A DNA stretch of 53,040 bases, from IMG/VR virus record IMGVR_UViG_3300046355_000151, positions 1-53,040 of that record. The stretch is one strand, 5' to 3'. This document shows positions 30,914 to 38,505 of the stretch, piece by piece. The notes under the pieces were generated by a model. It saw nothing but the letters and a program-made list of their open reading frames with translations. It did no database searches and was not told the DNA's origin. Source of the stretch: a virus. Each line of letters starts with the position of its first letter. Position 1 is the first letter of the stretch. A program made the translations under genes and the position numbers.

Positions 30914-31582
30914 ATGCAAAAGATTGAAGATTACACCACTGCAAAGCTGATTGCTTACTCACAGGCTACCGAAGAGTTTAAAGGGCAGTTTAAGACCATT
31001 AAAGACCTTGTAGCATACTGCGCTAGGGTAAGTAACCCGAGCAACCAACTCAACATGGAAACCTCTGATAAGCTCATTAGTTATCTACTGAAGCACAAGC
31101 ATTTTAGTCCCTTTGAAATGGCTAGTGCTACAATTGAAGTTGAAACAACTCGTGACATTGCTCGACAGCTATTACGTCACCGTAGTTTTACATTTCAGGA
31201 GTTTAGCCAGCGTTATGCAGACCCCACAAAAGATTTGACATTTGTAACTCGTGAAGCACGACTACAAGACCCTAAGAATCGTCAGAACTCTGTAGTAACT
31301 GAGAATCTTGCATTGCAATCGCTATGGGAGAACTACCAGAATAAAGTTATTGAAACTGCAAAGAATGCATATGCGTTCGCTATTGCTAATGGTATCGCTA
31401 AAGAGCAAGCTCGTGCTGTGCTACCAGAGGGTAATACAATGTCTCGTTTGTATGTTCAAGGAACTATCCGTAGTTTTATTCATTATATTGAAGTGCGTAA
31501 GACTAATGGTACACAACTAGAACACGTTGTATTGGCACAAAAAGCTGCAGAAGCTATCTCAAAGGTTTTCAATGTTGAATGA
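30914..31582 (+). CDS. thyX: Flavin-dependent thymidylate synthase
   Basis: 222 residues. The ThyX motif appears as RHRSFTFQEFSQRYA (about 92-106; usual form RHRxxSxNExSxRY, here with Thr and Phe/Gln changes). The second site ARAVLPEGNTMSRLYVQGTIRSFIHY (about 166-191) is present. It methylates dUMP using FAD and NADPH, working with the dCMP deaminase upstream. Confidence 0.95.
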   Translation: MQKIEDYTTAKLIAYSQATEEFKGQFKTIKDLVAYCARVSNPSNQLNMETSDKLISYLLKHKHFSPFEMASATIEVETTRDIARQLLRHRSFTFQEFSQRYADPTKDLTFVTREARLQDPKNRQNSVVTENLALQSLWENYQNKVIETAKNAYAFAIANGIAKEQARAVLPEGNTMSRLYVQGTIRSFIHYIEVRKTNGTQLEHVVLAQKAAEAISKVFNVE

Positions 31583-31796
31583 ACACGACATAAACGATTG
31601 GGAAATGATCACTACACCTTTGAAATTAGAACAACTAAAAGAAGGTGATGTGTTTAGTGTCTTAGGTGATAATAAGATGTACAAACTTTATTGCGTCCTT
31701 ACTGATATTGCACTCGCCGGAACAGAAGAAATTTGGGATAGTTTGGTGTTTCCTAGAACTATGAATGTATTTAAATGGGTTAAAAATAATGCTTGA
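31572..31796 (+). CDS. Small unknown protein after thyX
   Basis: 74 residues from the ATG at 31572 inside the end of thyX, preceded by AAAGG. A small beta-rich domain (LKEGDVFSVLGDNKMYKLYCVL...TMNVFKWV). The pattern of a ligand-like barrel is suggestive only. It ends at the promoter/terminator unit at 31793. Confidence 0.6.
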   Translation: MLNEHDINDWEMITTPLKLEQLKEGDVFSVLGDNKMYKLYCVLTDIALAGTEEIWDSLVFPRTMNVFKWVKNNA

Positions 31797-31820
31797 TTTA
31801 TTCTAAATATCTGCTATAAT
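31793..31820 (+). promoter_or_regulatory. Promoter of a short two-hairpin transcript
   Basis: TTGATT (31793-31798), 16-nt spacer, TGC-TATAAT (31815-31820). A perfect GTTGAAA/TTTCAAC hairpin lies at 31833-31855, directly after the predicted start. Confidence 0.75.
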
Positions 31821-31861
31821 TATAAAGCAATAGTTGAAAATTAATTACTTTCAACGATAAG

Positions 31862-31885
31862 AGCAGCTTCCCGTGGCTGCTTTTT
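31862..31885 (+). terminator. Rho-independent terminator
   Basis: AGCAGC/GCTGCT arms with loop TTCCCGTG, followed by TTTTT. With the promoter at 31793 it would release an RNA of about 55-60 nt. Confidence 0.85.
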
Positions 31886-31922
31886 GCTTTATATTTTACG
31901 GGTGTTTGACGGGAAATTATTT

Positions 31923-32498
31923 ATGTATAAAAAATGCAGTACATGTAAAGATGAAAAACTAATATGTGAGTTTGGTAAGAATAAATCAACCAAGGATGGT
32001 TATCATAATCAATGTAAGATGTGTAGAAAAGATTACACTTCTAAAAACATAGAGAATATATTAAAGAAAAGTAAAGAATACTATCATCTTAATAGGGAAA
32101 AATGTTTAAATAAATCTAATAGTTATAATAAACTTAATAAAGTAAATACCGTCAAAAGAACTAAAAAGTATAGAGAAAATAACAAAAATAAGTTAAATCT
32201 TCTACGCAGAGAATATACCATAACTAACAGAAGTAAACTTTATGCCTTGAATGCCAAGAGAAGAGCTTCTAAACTGAAGGCAACACCAAAATGGTTAACA
32301 ATTGAAGAGTTGCGACAAATTGAAGAACTCTATGAAATATCACAAGCTTTCAAACTTTACACTGGTCAAGATTACCATGTAGATCACATTATACCGTTGC
32401 AAGGTGAAAATGTGTGTGGTTTACATGTCCCGTGGAATCTACAAGTTCTTGAAGCTTCGGAAAACTTGAGTAAATCTAACAAACTTTTAGAACAATAA
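31923..32498 (+). CDS. Free-standing HNH homing endonuclease with zinc finger
   Basis: 191 residues from the ATG at 31923. The N-terminal zinc finger is CSTCKDEKL...GYHNQCKMC (about 5-31). A long lysine/asparagine-rich linker follows. The C-terminal HNH core is YHVDHIIPLQGENVCGLHVPWNLQVL (about 152-177). It is a paralogue of the gene at 50547; a third copy survives as a relic at 40374. Its own terminator follows. Confidence 0.88.
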   Translation: MYKKCSTCKDEKLICEFGKNKSTKDGYHNQCKMCRKDYTSKNIENILKKSKEYYHLNREKCLNKSNSYNKLNKVNTVKRTKKYRENNKNKLNLLRREYTITNRSKLYALNAKRRASKLKATPKWLTIEELRQIEELYEISQAFKLYTGQDYHVDHIIPLQGENVCGLHVPWNLQVLEASENLSKSNKLLEQ

Positions 32499-32504
32499 GC
32501 ACAA

Positions 32505-32540
32505 ACCCTAAGTTAATCTTAGGGTATTTTTTTTTTTTTT
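32505..32540 (+). terminator. Rho-independent terminator
   Basis: ACCCTAAG/CTTAGGGT arms, 5-nt loop, then a long T-run at 32527-32540. Confidence 0.92.
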
Positions 32541-32551
32541 GCTAACTTGTA

Positions 32552-32578
32552 TTGCAATAAGAATGTTTGTGGTATAAT
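32552..32578 (+). promoter_or_regulatory. Promoter for the HU-like gene
   Basis: TTGCAA (32552-32557), 15-nt spacer, TGG-TATAAT (32573-32578). The leader ends in GAAAGGAA before the ATG at 32609. Confidence 0.65.
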
Positions 32579-32608
32579 TATAAACTTAACTTAAACAGAA
32601 AGGAATTT

Positions 32609-32938
32609 ATGGGTGATAAACAAAAACGTAAATCAAAAAGCTACAGACAACTGATTCAGATGGTAGCTAAGTCTTCAGGTTATCATGTGTATGAAGTAGA
32701 AGATGTACTTCAGCACTTGGTGGGTAATATTCAAGTAGTACTTGCTGCTGATATGCCTGTAAAAATTAGTGGTCTTGGTACAATGCGTGTAAAAAAGATG
32801 AAAATTAAAGGTATTCCCGGTAAACATGCAGAGAATACATGCTATACTGCGTTCAGGTTGTCAGTCACTTCTGACACAGGATTGCAAAATCACTTAAAGG
32901 AGCATCATGTCGAATCAACAGACCCCTTCAACTACTAA
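32609..32938 (+). CDS. HU/IHF-like DNA-binding protein
   Basis: 109 residues from the ATG at 32609. The basic N-terminus and helical body (YRQLIQMVAKSSGYHVYEVEDVLQHLVGNIQVVL, about 11-44) followed by ADMPVKISGLGTMRVKKMK match the HU fold (usual form A..v.i.gfG.F.v). The DNA-binding arm region is short (KGIPGKHAENTCYTAFRLSV). It may compact or bend phage DNA. Its end overlaps the next small gene. Confidence 0.75.
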   Translation: MGDKQKRKSKSYRQLIQMVAKSSGYHVYEVEDVLQHLVGNIQVVLAADMPVKISGLGTMRVKKMKIKGIPGKHAENTCYTAFRLSVTSDTGLQNHLKEHHVESTDPFNY

Positions 32939-33059
32939 TTGGCCTTTTGCGTTTATCAATGGTAAGCGTACTAAGGAATCACAGCAGTTGCTAGATTCCA
33001 AGCATTATAAAACCAAAGAAGTACTTGATACCAATGATTATGAAGAGGCTCTATTTTGA
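32907..33059 (+). CDS. Small unknown protein
   Basis: 50 residues (MSNQQTPSTTNWPFAFINGKR...EVLDTNDYEEALF) with AAAGGAG just before the ATG. Polar, probably flexible. It overlaps the HU-like gene by 32 nt and the next gene by 4 nt. Confidence 0.6.
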   Translation: MSNQQTPSTTNWPFAFINGKRTKESQQLLDSKHYKTKEVLDTNDYEEALF

Positions 33060-33505
33060 ACGAAGCAGTTAAAAACTTTAGATTGATCAGTATTGAGAAA
33101 ATCTTAAATGATAAGAAGTTACCTAATTGGGCACTCAAGGCTGCTTTTGAAGTTAAGCATTCTGGTTTTCTACCAGCAGGTGAGTACTTTGAAAAACTAG
33201 ACGATGTTGAAATCTATGAAATGGCAAGTGCATTGGAATATATTCACACTGCTAACTTTCAGCAGTTCAATGTACTTTCTGAACAAGCAGAGAAAGACTT
33301 AAGTAGTCTAAGCTTACTTTGCTTTATCTTGGCATTAGGTGAAGGTGAAATAGAAGTTAATCCTGATAGTCTATCTTCTATGCTACAATATCTATTCCTA
33401 CTTGTGAATATTGAAAGTATGCACAGAGAAGGTAAAGTAGAAGTTATTCGTGAGCATTATTCGTTATTCGGTGGTGATAAACCTGTAGTTAAAGCAAAGG
33501 AGTAA
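33056..33505 (+). CDS. Unknown protein with TTG start
   Basis: 149 residues, helical. The start is a TTG at 33056 that overlaps the preceding stop as TTGA, with GAAGAGG upstream; no ATG serves the whole frame. Residues about 88-125 are hydrophobic and acidic (SLLCFILALGEGEIEVNPDSLSSMLQYLF). Function unknown. Confidence 0.6.
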   Translation: MNEAVKNFRLISIEKILNDKKLPNWALKAAFEVKHSGFLPAGEYFEKLDDVEIYEMASALEYIHTANFQQFNVLSEQAEKDLSSLSLLCFILALGEGEIEVNPDSLSSMLQYLFLLVNIESMHREGKVEVIREHYSLFGGDKPVVKAKE

Positions 33506-33507
33506 TC

Positions 33508-33984
33508 ATGAAAGTAAACATTGGTCGATATCCAAAAGGTGAAACTGAACGTAAAATTAGCGTTAAGATTGACAAATGGGATACATGGAGTGCAGATCAT
33601 ACGCTGGCGCTGATTATTGCACCTTTGTTGCATCAAATGAAAGAACAAAAGCAAGGTGCGCCAAATATAGATGATGCTGATGTACCTGAGCATTTACGTA
33701 GCACTGCTGTAGCACCTAAAGAGTGGGATTGGGACACAGATGATAACTGGCACTTACGTTGGGATTATGTGCTAGATGAAATGATTTTTGCAATGCAAGA
33801 AATTGCTTCATGTAAAGAAGGTGAAAATGCTTTTTATGATCATTCGCAAGTTGATGAAGGTGCAGAAATAAACGATCAAATCAATGCTATCAAAGTCGAT
33901 TGGGAAGGTTTACGAGAACATCAAGCTCGCGTACAAAAAGGTTGTGAACTATTTGGTAAATATTTTCAAGCATTGTGGAGTTAA
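33508..33984 (+). CDS. Conserved phage protein of unknown function
   Basis: 158 residues. KISVKIDKWDTWSADHTLALIIAPLLHQMKEQKQGAP...DVPEHLRSTAVAP...HLRWDYVLDEMIFAM is a pattern I recall from many T4-like and other myovirus genomes, always without function. The Asp/Glu/His/Trp-rich core is well conserved. It follows the previous gene after 2 nt. Confidence 0.75.
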   Translation: MKVNIGRYPKGETERKISVKIDKWDTWSADHTLALIIAPLLHQMKEQKQGAPNIDDADVPEHLRSTAVAPKEWDWDTDDNWHLRWDYVLDEMIFAMQEIASCKEGENAFYDHSQVDEGAEINDQINAIKVDWEGLREHQARVQKGCELFGKYFQALWS

Positions 33985-33986
33985 GG

Positions 33987-34232
33987 ATGAACAGAACATT
34001 TAAAGAATTAGAACAGTTGGCATACATGAGTAATCTACCTAAGATTGCTGTTCTTTATGCACAGCTAGATGACAACGAACAAGATGAATATGAAATCGAA
34101 ATACTAAATGCTAAAATTATTGATTTAGAATTTGACTATGAATATTCTCAACGGAAAGTATATCACTTAGAAGATAAAATCGAGTCACTTGAAGATAAAC
34201 TTAATAAAATCGAAGATCTCATCAATGAGTGA
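33987..34232 (+). CDS. Small coiled-coil protein
   Basis: 81 residues from the ATG at 33987 (GGAG upstream). The second half is a leucine-zipper-like coil (IDLEFDYEYSQRKVYHLEDKIESLEDKLNKIEDL). It overlaps the next gene by 8 nt. Function unknown. Confidence 0.6.
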   Translation: MNRTFKELEQLAYMSNLPKIAVLYAQLDDNEQDEYEIEILNAKIIDLEFDYEYSQRKVYHLEDKIESLEDKLNKIEDLINE

Positions 34233-34359
34233 AAAAATTGATGTACAATCAAGGTTCTCTGAGGGTGATCTAGAGTATGTGAGCGAAGAAGACAGTTATC
34301 AGGTTTTGCAATCATTTGATAGCTGGCACGAATACAAACATGAAAGGAATGAAGAATGA
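34225..34359 (+). CDS. Small acidic protein
   Basis: 44 residues (MSEKIDVQSRFSEGDLEYVSEEDSYQVLQSFD). Overlaps both neighbours (ATGA downstream), so coupled translation is likely. Function unknown. Confidence 0.55.
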   Translation: MSEKIDVQSRFSEGDLEYVSEEDSYQVLQSFDSWHEYKHERNEE

Positions 34360-34487
34360 AATACGTAGTAAAATGGAATAACGGTTATTGGAAACTATTT
34401 GATATGCACGAATACCGTGATGTATCAATGCATGGTTTAAAGACTGATGCAGATAAAGCTTGTGCAAGGATGAACGCACAGAGTTAA
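34356..34487 (+). CDS. Small unknown protein
   Basis: 43 residues (MKYVVKWNNGYWKLFDMHEYRDVSMH...DADKACARMN), a beta hairpin then helix, typical of tiny phage domains with substrate-like folds. It ends just before a terminator. Confidence 0.6.
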   Translation: MKYVVKWNNGYWKLFDMHEYRDVSMHGLKTDADKACARMNAQS

Positions 34488-34495
34488 GCTTTAAT

Positions 34496-34519
34496 ACCCT
34501 AGTTACCGCTAGGGTTTTT
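34496..34519 (+). terminator. Rho-independent terminator
   Basis: ACCCTAG/CTAGGGT arms with loop TTACCG followed by TTTTTCTTT. Confidence 0.88.
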
Positions 34520-34545
34520 CTTTCGTTATATCTAGGAGAATTAAT

Positions 34546-34707
34546 ATGCATAGTGATAAAGAAGTTCTAATTGTTCGTAATACTACAGTACAACGTTTGT
34601 ATGATGTAGTGCTTGTAAATTATTTTTCGGAAGATGTAGAATTCATCGTAAAAGGTGTACAATTCGAAGATGCTGTAGCGATGATGCTAGAGCTGGAAAG
34701 CAACTAA
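34546..34707 (+). CDS. Small unknown protein
   Basis: 53 residues (MHSDKEVLIVRNTTVQRLYDVVLVNYFSEDVEFIVKGVQFEDAVAMM truncated here by length rule at several points: opening MHSDKEVLIVRN, middle VEFIVKGVQF, end MMLELESN). AGGAG precedes the ATG. A small beta-beta-helix layout. No function recognised. Confidence 0.6.
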   Translation: MHSDKEVLIVRNTTVQRLYDVVLVNYFSEDVEFIVKGVQFEDAVAMMLELESN

Positions 34708-34726
34708 ACTTACACAAGGAAAGATC

Positions 34727-34873
34727 ATGTCACAAGGTTCATTTTTGCAGAACAACAAGCGTAACAAAAAACGTTTTGATGATGGTGGTTATGAAGAGAA
34801 TGTCAAACCTACCAAAAAACCTAAGAAGGACTTTAGTAAACAACGTGAGCAAAAGCGTGGAGAGTTTGTATGA
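34727..34873 (+). CDS. Small highly basic protein
   Basis: 48 residues, rich in Lys, Arg and Asn (QNNKRNKKRFDDGG...KKPKKDFSKQREQKRG), likely disordered and nucleic-acid binding. AAGGAAAG precedes the ATG, and the stop overlaps the next start (ATGA). Confidence 0.6.
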   Translation: MSQGSFLQNNKRNKKRFDDGGYEENVKPTKKPKKDFSKQREQKRGEFV

Positions 34874-35046
34874 AACAAGAAATATGCCTAATGTGCGATA
34901 AACCTGCGGATTGGATTCGTGGTACTCAGTTTGCAGGTGATCATCCGTTTTGTGAAGAACACGCAAGACAAGAGAGAGGATTTGACATCAACGATTCATA
35001 TGAATATTGGTATAAAGTTAAGAAAGAAAATGATGCAACTTGTTAA
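34870..35046 (+). CDS. Small zinc-binding-like protein
   Basis: 58 residues with ICLMCDKPADWI (CxxC) and HPFCEEHARQ (C..H), a plausible Cys3His zinc site. It overlaps the cell wall hydrolase start. Function unknown. Confidence 0.6.
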   Translation: MKQEICLMCDKPADWIRGTQFAGDHPFCEEHARQERGFDINDSYEYWYKVKKENDATC

Positions 35047-35575
35047 ACGCTGGTCAATGTACATCGCAATCTTTATTGTTGCTATGTTTCTTACAGATCA
35101 ATATCGAGAGTATCGTCAGCTACAGGAGCTTGAAGCTGTACGTCAAGATTTGATTAGGCAAGAGAAGGAAGCCGAAAAGAACTGCCTTAAGAACGCTTTG
35201 TGGTATGAAGCAGGTAATCAATCGCTATACGGTATTGAAGCTGTAGCTGCAGTGATTCACAACCGTAAGATGCACCCTGATTATCCTAGCACATACTGTG
35301 GTGTGATCAATCAACGCAGTCAATTTAGCTATACATTGCTAGGAAAACCTGATGTTGAAATCATCAAGGCTAACTTTAGACCAATGGAAGTAAAAGCTTA
35401 TGCTAAAGTTGAAGAAGTAGCTGAAAAAGTCATGTCGGAAGAATTCAAACCTGTGTTAGAATCTTCAGTGCGTTTCTATGCAACTAAGGCTATTAAGAAC
35501 TATTGGACCAAGACTAAGGAAGTAGCTGCTAGAATCGGTGATCATGTGTTCTATAAAGATAAAGAAAAGAAATAA
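35030..35575 (+). CDS. Membrane-anchored cell wall hydrolase, SleB/CwlJ-like
   Basis: 181 residues from the ATG at 35030 (a second ATG follows at once). An N-terminal signal anchor (MYIAIFIVAMFLTDQY, about 9-24) is followed by a short coiled coil and a Hydrolase_2 domain: NALWYEAGNQSLYGIEAVAAVIHNR, then YCGVINQRSQFSY. The Glu of WYEA is in the place of the catalytic residue. It would face the periplasm. Being in the early block, away from the lysis operon, it may act in wall remodelling or late lysis control. Confidence 0.8.
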   Translation: MMQLVKRWSMYIAIFIVAMFLTDQYREYRQLQELEAVRQDLIRQEKEAEKNCLKNALWYEAGNQSLYGIEAVAAVIHNRKMHPDYPSTYCGVINQRSQFSYTLLGKPDVEIIKANFRPMEVKAYAKVEEVAEKVMSEEFKPVLESSVRFYATKAIKNYWTKTKEVAARIGDHVFYKDKEKK

Positions 35576-35583
35576 CCTTTATT

Positions 35584-35618
35584 TCCCTGTGGGTTTACAC
35601 CTGCAGGGATTTTTTTTT
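35584..35618 (+). terminator. Rho-independent terminator
   Basis: CCCTGTGGG / CCTGCAGGG arms around TTTACA, then nine Ts. A TATAAT (35622-35627) follows immediately and may start the next cassette. Confidence 0.88.
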
Positions 35619-35664
35619 GTTGTATAATTCACTCCAGACGTTAACTACTCAAAGGATTTCAAAC

Positions 35665-35982
35665 ATGAAGACATACAAATTCTACGCAGACCCCGGACAC
35701 GGTTGGCTTGCGGTTAAAATTACCGAGTTGATGGAACTTGGTATTATTACCCAAATTAGTAACTATAGTTATATGCGAGGTGGCACTGCCTATATTGAGG
35801 AAGATATGGATGCTTCTTTGTTCTTTGAAGCTTACAAAGATAAGACTGGTTGTTATCCTGAACACACCTACAAGCATACAAATAATCGTAGTCCTATTCG
35901 TAATTATGATGGTTACAACCGCAATAAAGCTGTAGATTACGCTTTGGTCAAACTTGGAGAAAAGAAATGCAAAAAGATATGA
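35665..35982 (+). CDS. Conserved unknown protein
   Basis: 105 residues from the ATG at 35665 (AAAGGA upstream). FYADPGHGWLAVKITELMELGI...ISNYSYMRGGTAYIEEDMDASLF is a pattern I recall in phage and bacterial proteins with no assigned role. It overlaps the next gene by 16 nt. Confidence 0.65.
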   Translation: MKTYKFYADPGHGWLAVKITELMELGIITQISNYSYMRGGTAYIEEDMDASLFFEAYKDKTGCYPEHTYKHTNNRSPIRNYDGYNRNKAVDYALVKLGEKKCKKI

Positions 35983-36236
35983 GTTTAGTTGATCTTTCAA
36001 ATTTGTTAAACTACATTTTCATGTACAATTCTCCATTTGGTGAAGCCACTCGTTCTAGTCGCAGGATTGTAAAGTACGTAGACCCACATGTTGACATGCG
36101 TACTGGTGTATGCTTTGCTATTACTTTCCGTACCTACAGTGGTGAATTCAAATTTTATACAACAAATGAAGAGCGAGATAATCCAAAAAGTCTTTTCGAA
36201 CGTTGTATGGATTGGTTAAATTCTGATATAATCTAA
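35967..36236 (+). CDS. Unknown protein
   Basis: 89 residues, mixed alpha/beta (MSLVDLSNLLNYIFMYN...VDPHVDMRTGVCFAITFRTYSGEFKFYT). GGAG lies upstream inside the previous gene. A promoter-like TGA-TATAAT overlaps its end and would serve the next gene. Confidence 0.55.
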   Translation: MQKDMSLVDLSNLLNYIFMYNSPFGEATRSSRRIVKYVDPHVDMRTGVCFAITFRTYSGEFKFYTTNEERDNPKSLFERCMDWLNSDII

Positions 36237-36258
36237 GCTTCAATAACAGGAGTATTCT

Positions 36259-36516
36259 ATGATGACAATGAAAGAGTTTAACTTGGGTGAGTTCCAAGAG
36301 GAATCCTACGGTAACTATTTTACTTACCGTAAGACTACTAATGTATGGGCTATTGAACATGGTTTCATGCATGAAGTTGATGTAGGAGATTGTCAGGTGC
36401 GCTTTGCACGAGTGCTAAAAACTGTAGCTTATATCTGTACAGATGAAGATGCAAATTGCAAACCTGTGTATGAAATTTGGAAGATTAAGAAACACAACTT
36501 GTACAATAAGGATTAA
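36259..36516 (+). CDS. Unknown protein
   Basis: 85 residues, beta-rich (MKEFNLGEFQEESYGNYFTYRKTTNVWAIEH...VRFARVLKTVAYI). CAGGAG precedes the ATG. It heads a short cassette behind the TATAAT at about 36227. No function known. Confidence 0.6.
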   Translation: MMTMKEFNLGEFQEESYGNYFTYRKTTNVWAIEHGFMHEVDVGDCQVRFARVLKTVAYICTDEDANCKPVYEIWKIKKHNLYNKD

Positions 36517-36518
36517 TC

Positions 36519-36614
36519 ATGCTTACTGCAATATTTGGATTGTTTGTTTGTGCAGCATATGATGCACCTTGGTGGGTATTTCTGATTGGATTTCTTTGTG
36601 TATGCTGTGACTGA
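36519..36614 (+). CDS. Very small membrane protein
   Basis: 31 residues, almost wholly hydrophobic (AIFGLFVCAA...WWVFLIGFLCVCC), one or two helices, four cysteines. It starts 2 nt after the upstream stop. Real only if coupled translation holds. Confidence 0.45.
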   Translation: MLTAIFGLFVCAAYDAPWWVFLIGFLCVCCD

Positions 36615-36700
36615 TAAACCTGAGCAAATTGTAGGGTTATTCTGAAAGCTTAAAAATCCGTGATACAATTCATACATCAACACAACTACTGGAGTTTTAT

Positions 36701-37159
36701 ATGCTGACTTCTCGCTATATTCAACCTGCATTGCCTACACCTACTCGCACTGGTGAATCCAAGGATTGTGCAGTAAGAGCACTTGCTGTAGCTGCTGTAA
36801 TGGACTATGATGATGCTCATGAAATGCTTGCATACTATGGTCGCACTGATGGCAAAGGTACAAGGGATGATGTGCTGTTTACATCATATCAAGCTGCAGG
36901 TTTTCGCAACATTGAAGTCTTCGGTACAACTAAAGCAGCATGTTTCTATGCTCGTAAGTACGGAAATATTGTACAAAATATCAATAAAGGTATCACGCTG
37001 AAGAATTTCTGTAAGAAGTATAACAAGGGTCGTTACATTGTAGTATATGCAGGTCATGCACTTGCTGTAGTCAATGGTGAAGTGATTGACAACGGTTTGA
37101 ATCCTGCAAATAAACGCATAGTGCTGGCATTCAAAAAAGTTGAAAAGTTCGGTGAATAA
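36701..37159 (+). CDS. Cysteine peptidase-like protein
   Basis: 152 residues. ESKDCAVRALAVAAVMDYDDAHEMLA (about 15-40) puts a Cys at the head of a helix, and RYIVVYAGHALAVVNGEVIDNG (about 114-135) puts a His and an Asp/Asn in strands, the order Cys-His-Asn/Asp of papain-like peptidases. The GRTDGKGT motif is shared with phage proteins I recall as cysteine-protease-like. It has its own promoter-like TGATACAAT and GGAG leader. Protease activity is inferred, not shown. Confidence 0.55.
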   Translation: MLTSRYIQPALPTPTRTGESKDCAVRALAVAAVMDYDDAHEMLAYYGRTDGKGTRDDVLFTSYQAAGFRNIEVFGTTKAACFYARKYGNIVQNINKGITLKNFCKKYNKGRYIVVYAGHALAVVNGEVIDNGLNPANKRIVLAFKKVEKFGE

Positions 37160-37210
37160 TCAAAAATCTCTGCTATAATTTAATCTTCAACAAACGTAAA
37201 GGAAATCATA

Positions 37211-37474
37211 ATGTCAAGCTCTAAAGTTTTCGCCAACATGATCGACCAATCCAACGGTAAGATGGTTACTGTTACTTTCATCAAACAAGATGGCAGCACA
37301 CGAATTATCAATGGTCGCCTTGGTGTAAAGAAGCATCTCAAAGGTGGTAAACTCAATGTAGATACCAATGAATACATCAGTATTTATGATGTGCAAAACA
37401 AAGGTTATCGCAGTGTGAACCGCAATACAATTGTTGCTTTGCGTATGCAAGGTATTGAAGCTGTAGCTGTTTGA
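37211..37474 (+). CDS. SH3-like small barrel protein, conserved in phages
   Basis: 87 residues. MVTVTFIKQDGSTRIINGRLGVKKHLKGGK...YISIYDVQNKGYRSVNRNTIVALRMQG is a well conserved phage family usually described as an SH3-fold protein of unknown role. AAAGGAA leader and a TGC-TATAAT at 37175-37180 upstream form one of the early cassettes. Confidence 0.7.
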   Translation: MSSSKVFANMIDQSNGKMVTVTFIKQDGSTRIINGRLGVKKHLKGGKLNVDTNEYISIYDVQNKGYRSVNRNTIVALRMQGIEAVAV

Positions 37475-37487
37475 TTGGAGTAACACA

Positions 37488-37817
37488 ATGAAATATACAA
37501 TCGCTGAAATCTTGCACTACGCTGCAGATAACAAACTTGCAAATAAAGAAACTAAGTATTGGGCCCGTGGTGGAAACAAAGAAAAATTCTCATGCTGTGC
37601 TATGGAAGAAGCTGTATATGATTTGCATAGAACTTTCAGTGCTGATGAAATAGACGAAATGATTAGTCGTATCAGGTATGGTCTAAAAGAGATGGGTTGC
37701 CCTGTTGATTCAATAGATGCTTTTGATGATTGTGGTAAGTTTAATGCAGAAAATCAACAAGCACGATATGCATGGTTGAAATTTGCTGCTACAATGGCAG
37801 AAGAGCAAGGTGTATGA
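37488..37817 (+). CDS. Conserved unknown protein
   Basis: 109 residues, helical (MKYTIAEILHYAADNKLA...SCCAMEEAVYDL...MISRIRYGLKEMG...CGKFNAENQQARYAWLKFAA). I recall this family from phages with no function. TTGGAG precedes it, and it overlaps the next gene (ATGA). Confidence 0.65.
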   Translation: MKYTIAEILHYAADNKLANKETKYWARGGNKEKFSCCAMEEAVYDLHRTFSADEIDEMISRIRYGLKEMGCPVDSIDAFDDCGKFNAENQQARYAWLKFAATMAEEQGV

Positions 37818-37951
37818 GCAAGAAGAATAAAAAGCTTAAGCTCAAACAAAGGAACTATCTCGTGGCTATTGTGATGCGTAAGTCTGTACAAAAGCACAAA
37901 GATCGTAAACGTGAAGCTAAAAACAAAGGATATGATGATGAAAAAAGTTAA
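37814..37951 (+). CDS. Small highly basic protein
   Basis: 45 residues (MSKKNKKLKLKQRNYLVAIVMRK...KHKDRKREAKNKG). The NYLVAIVMRKS core recurs in tiny basic phage proteins I have seen. Possibly nucleic-acid binding. It overlaps both neighbours. Confidence 0.6.
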   Translation: MSKKNKKLKLKQRNYLVAIVMRKSVQKHKDRKREAKNKGYDDEKS

Positions 37952-38075
37952 TCTATTTTTGATGGTATTGTTTGGTATCAATATTGGTATTGGTATTATG
38001 TCGGGTAATCTTGCAGCTATCTGTGGGTGGACTGCTGCATTGATTGCACAGATTCAACTTTGCAATTTAGAGTGA
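37938..38075 (+). CDS. Small membrane protein
   Basis: 45 residues with two hydrophobic helices (NLFLMVLFGINIGIGIM and LAAICGWTAALIAQI). Three in-frame ATGs occur at 37932, 37935 and 37938; the last is best spaced from AAAGGA. Function unknown. Confidence 0.6.
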   Translation: MKKVNLFLMVLFGINIGIGIMSGNLAAICGWTAALIAQIQLCNLE

Positions 38076-38080
38076 ATAAT

Positions 38081-38290
38081 ATGAAAAAATATGAAGCAAA
38101 AGACGAACTAGACTATCTGCAATTGATTGAAGAAGTTGCATTAATCGACAAAGCTGCAGCAGACTACATGCAAGGTCCAATGCGTAAAATTACTGGTTTT
38201 GCTGCATCAGATGATCTTTGGGATGTAGTTGTTTGGGAAGATACTGCACAAGGTCATGATTACTGGTATAATATTGCGATTCAACTATGA
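38081..38290 (+). CDS. Small unknown protein
   Basis: 69 residues, acidic and helical (KDELDYLQLIEEVALIDKAAADYM) with a tryptophan-rich end. The ribosome site is weak. It overlaps the next gene by 4 nt. Confidence 0.55.
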   Translation: MKKYEAKDELDYLQLIEEVALIDKAAADYMQGPMRKITGFAASDDLWDVVVWEDTAQGHDYWYNIAIQL

Positions 38291-38496
38291 ACAGAATTAC
38301 ATACAACAGTTTCAATGGTAAGCTCTTCTATGAAATGACAAAATCTGAGTTAGAATATTGCATGAAGGTTATCAAAGATCAAATTGATGCGTATTCTCCA
38401 AGTATCTCGGGTATTTGTATTTCAGATCAAGAAGATCAGCAGTATCGTTGGAATGCTTGGCAAAATGCAAACTTTAATTTAAATAAATTACTTTAA
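38287..38496 (+). CDS. Small unknown protein
   Basis: 69 residues (MNRITYNSFNGKLFYEMTKSEL...YCMKVIKDQIDAYSPSISG). No motif. ATGA overlap with the upstream gene supports translation. Confidence 0.55.
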   Translation: MNRITYNSFNGKLFYEMTKSELEYCMKVIKDQIDAYSPSISGICISDQEDQQYRWNAWQNANFNLNKLL

Positions 38497-38505
38497 GGAT
38501 AAATC

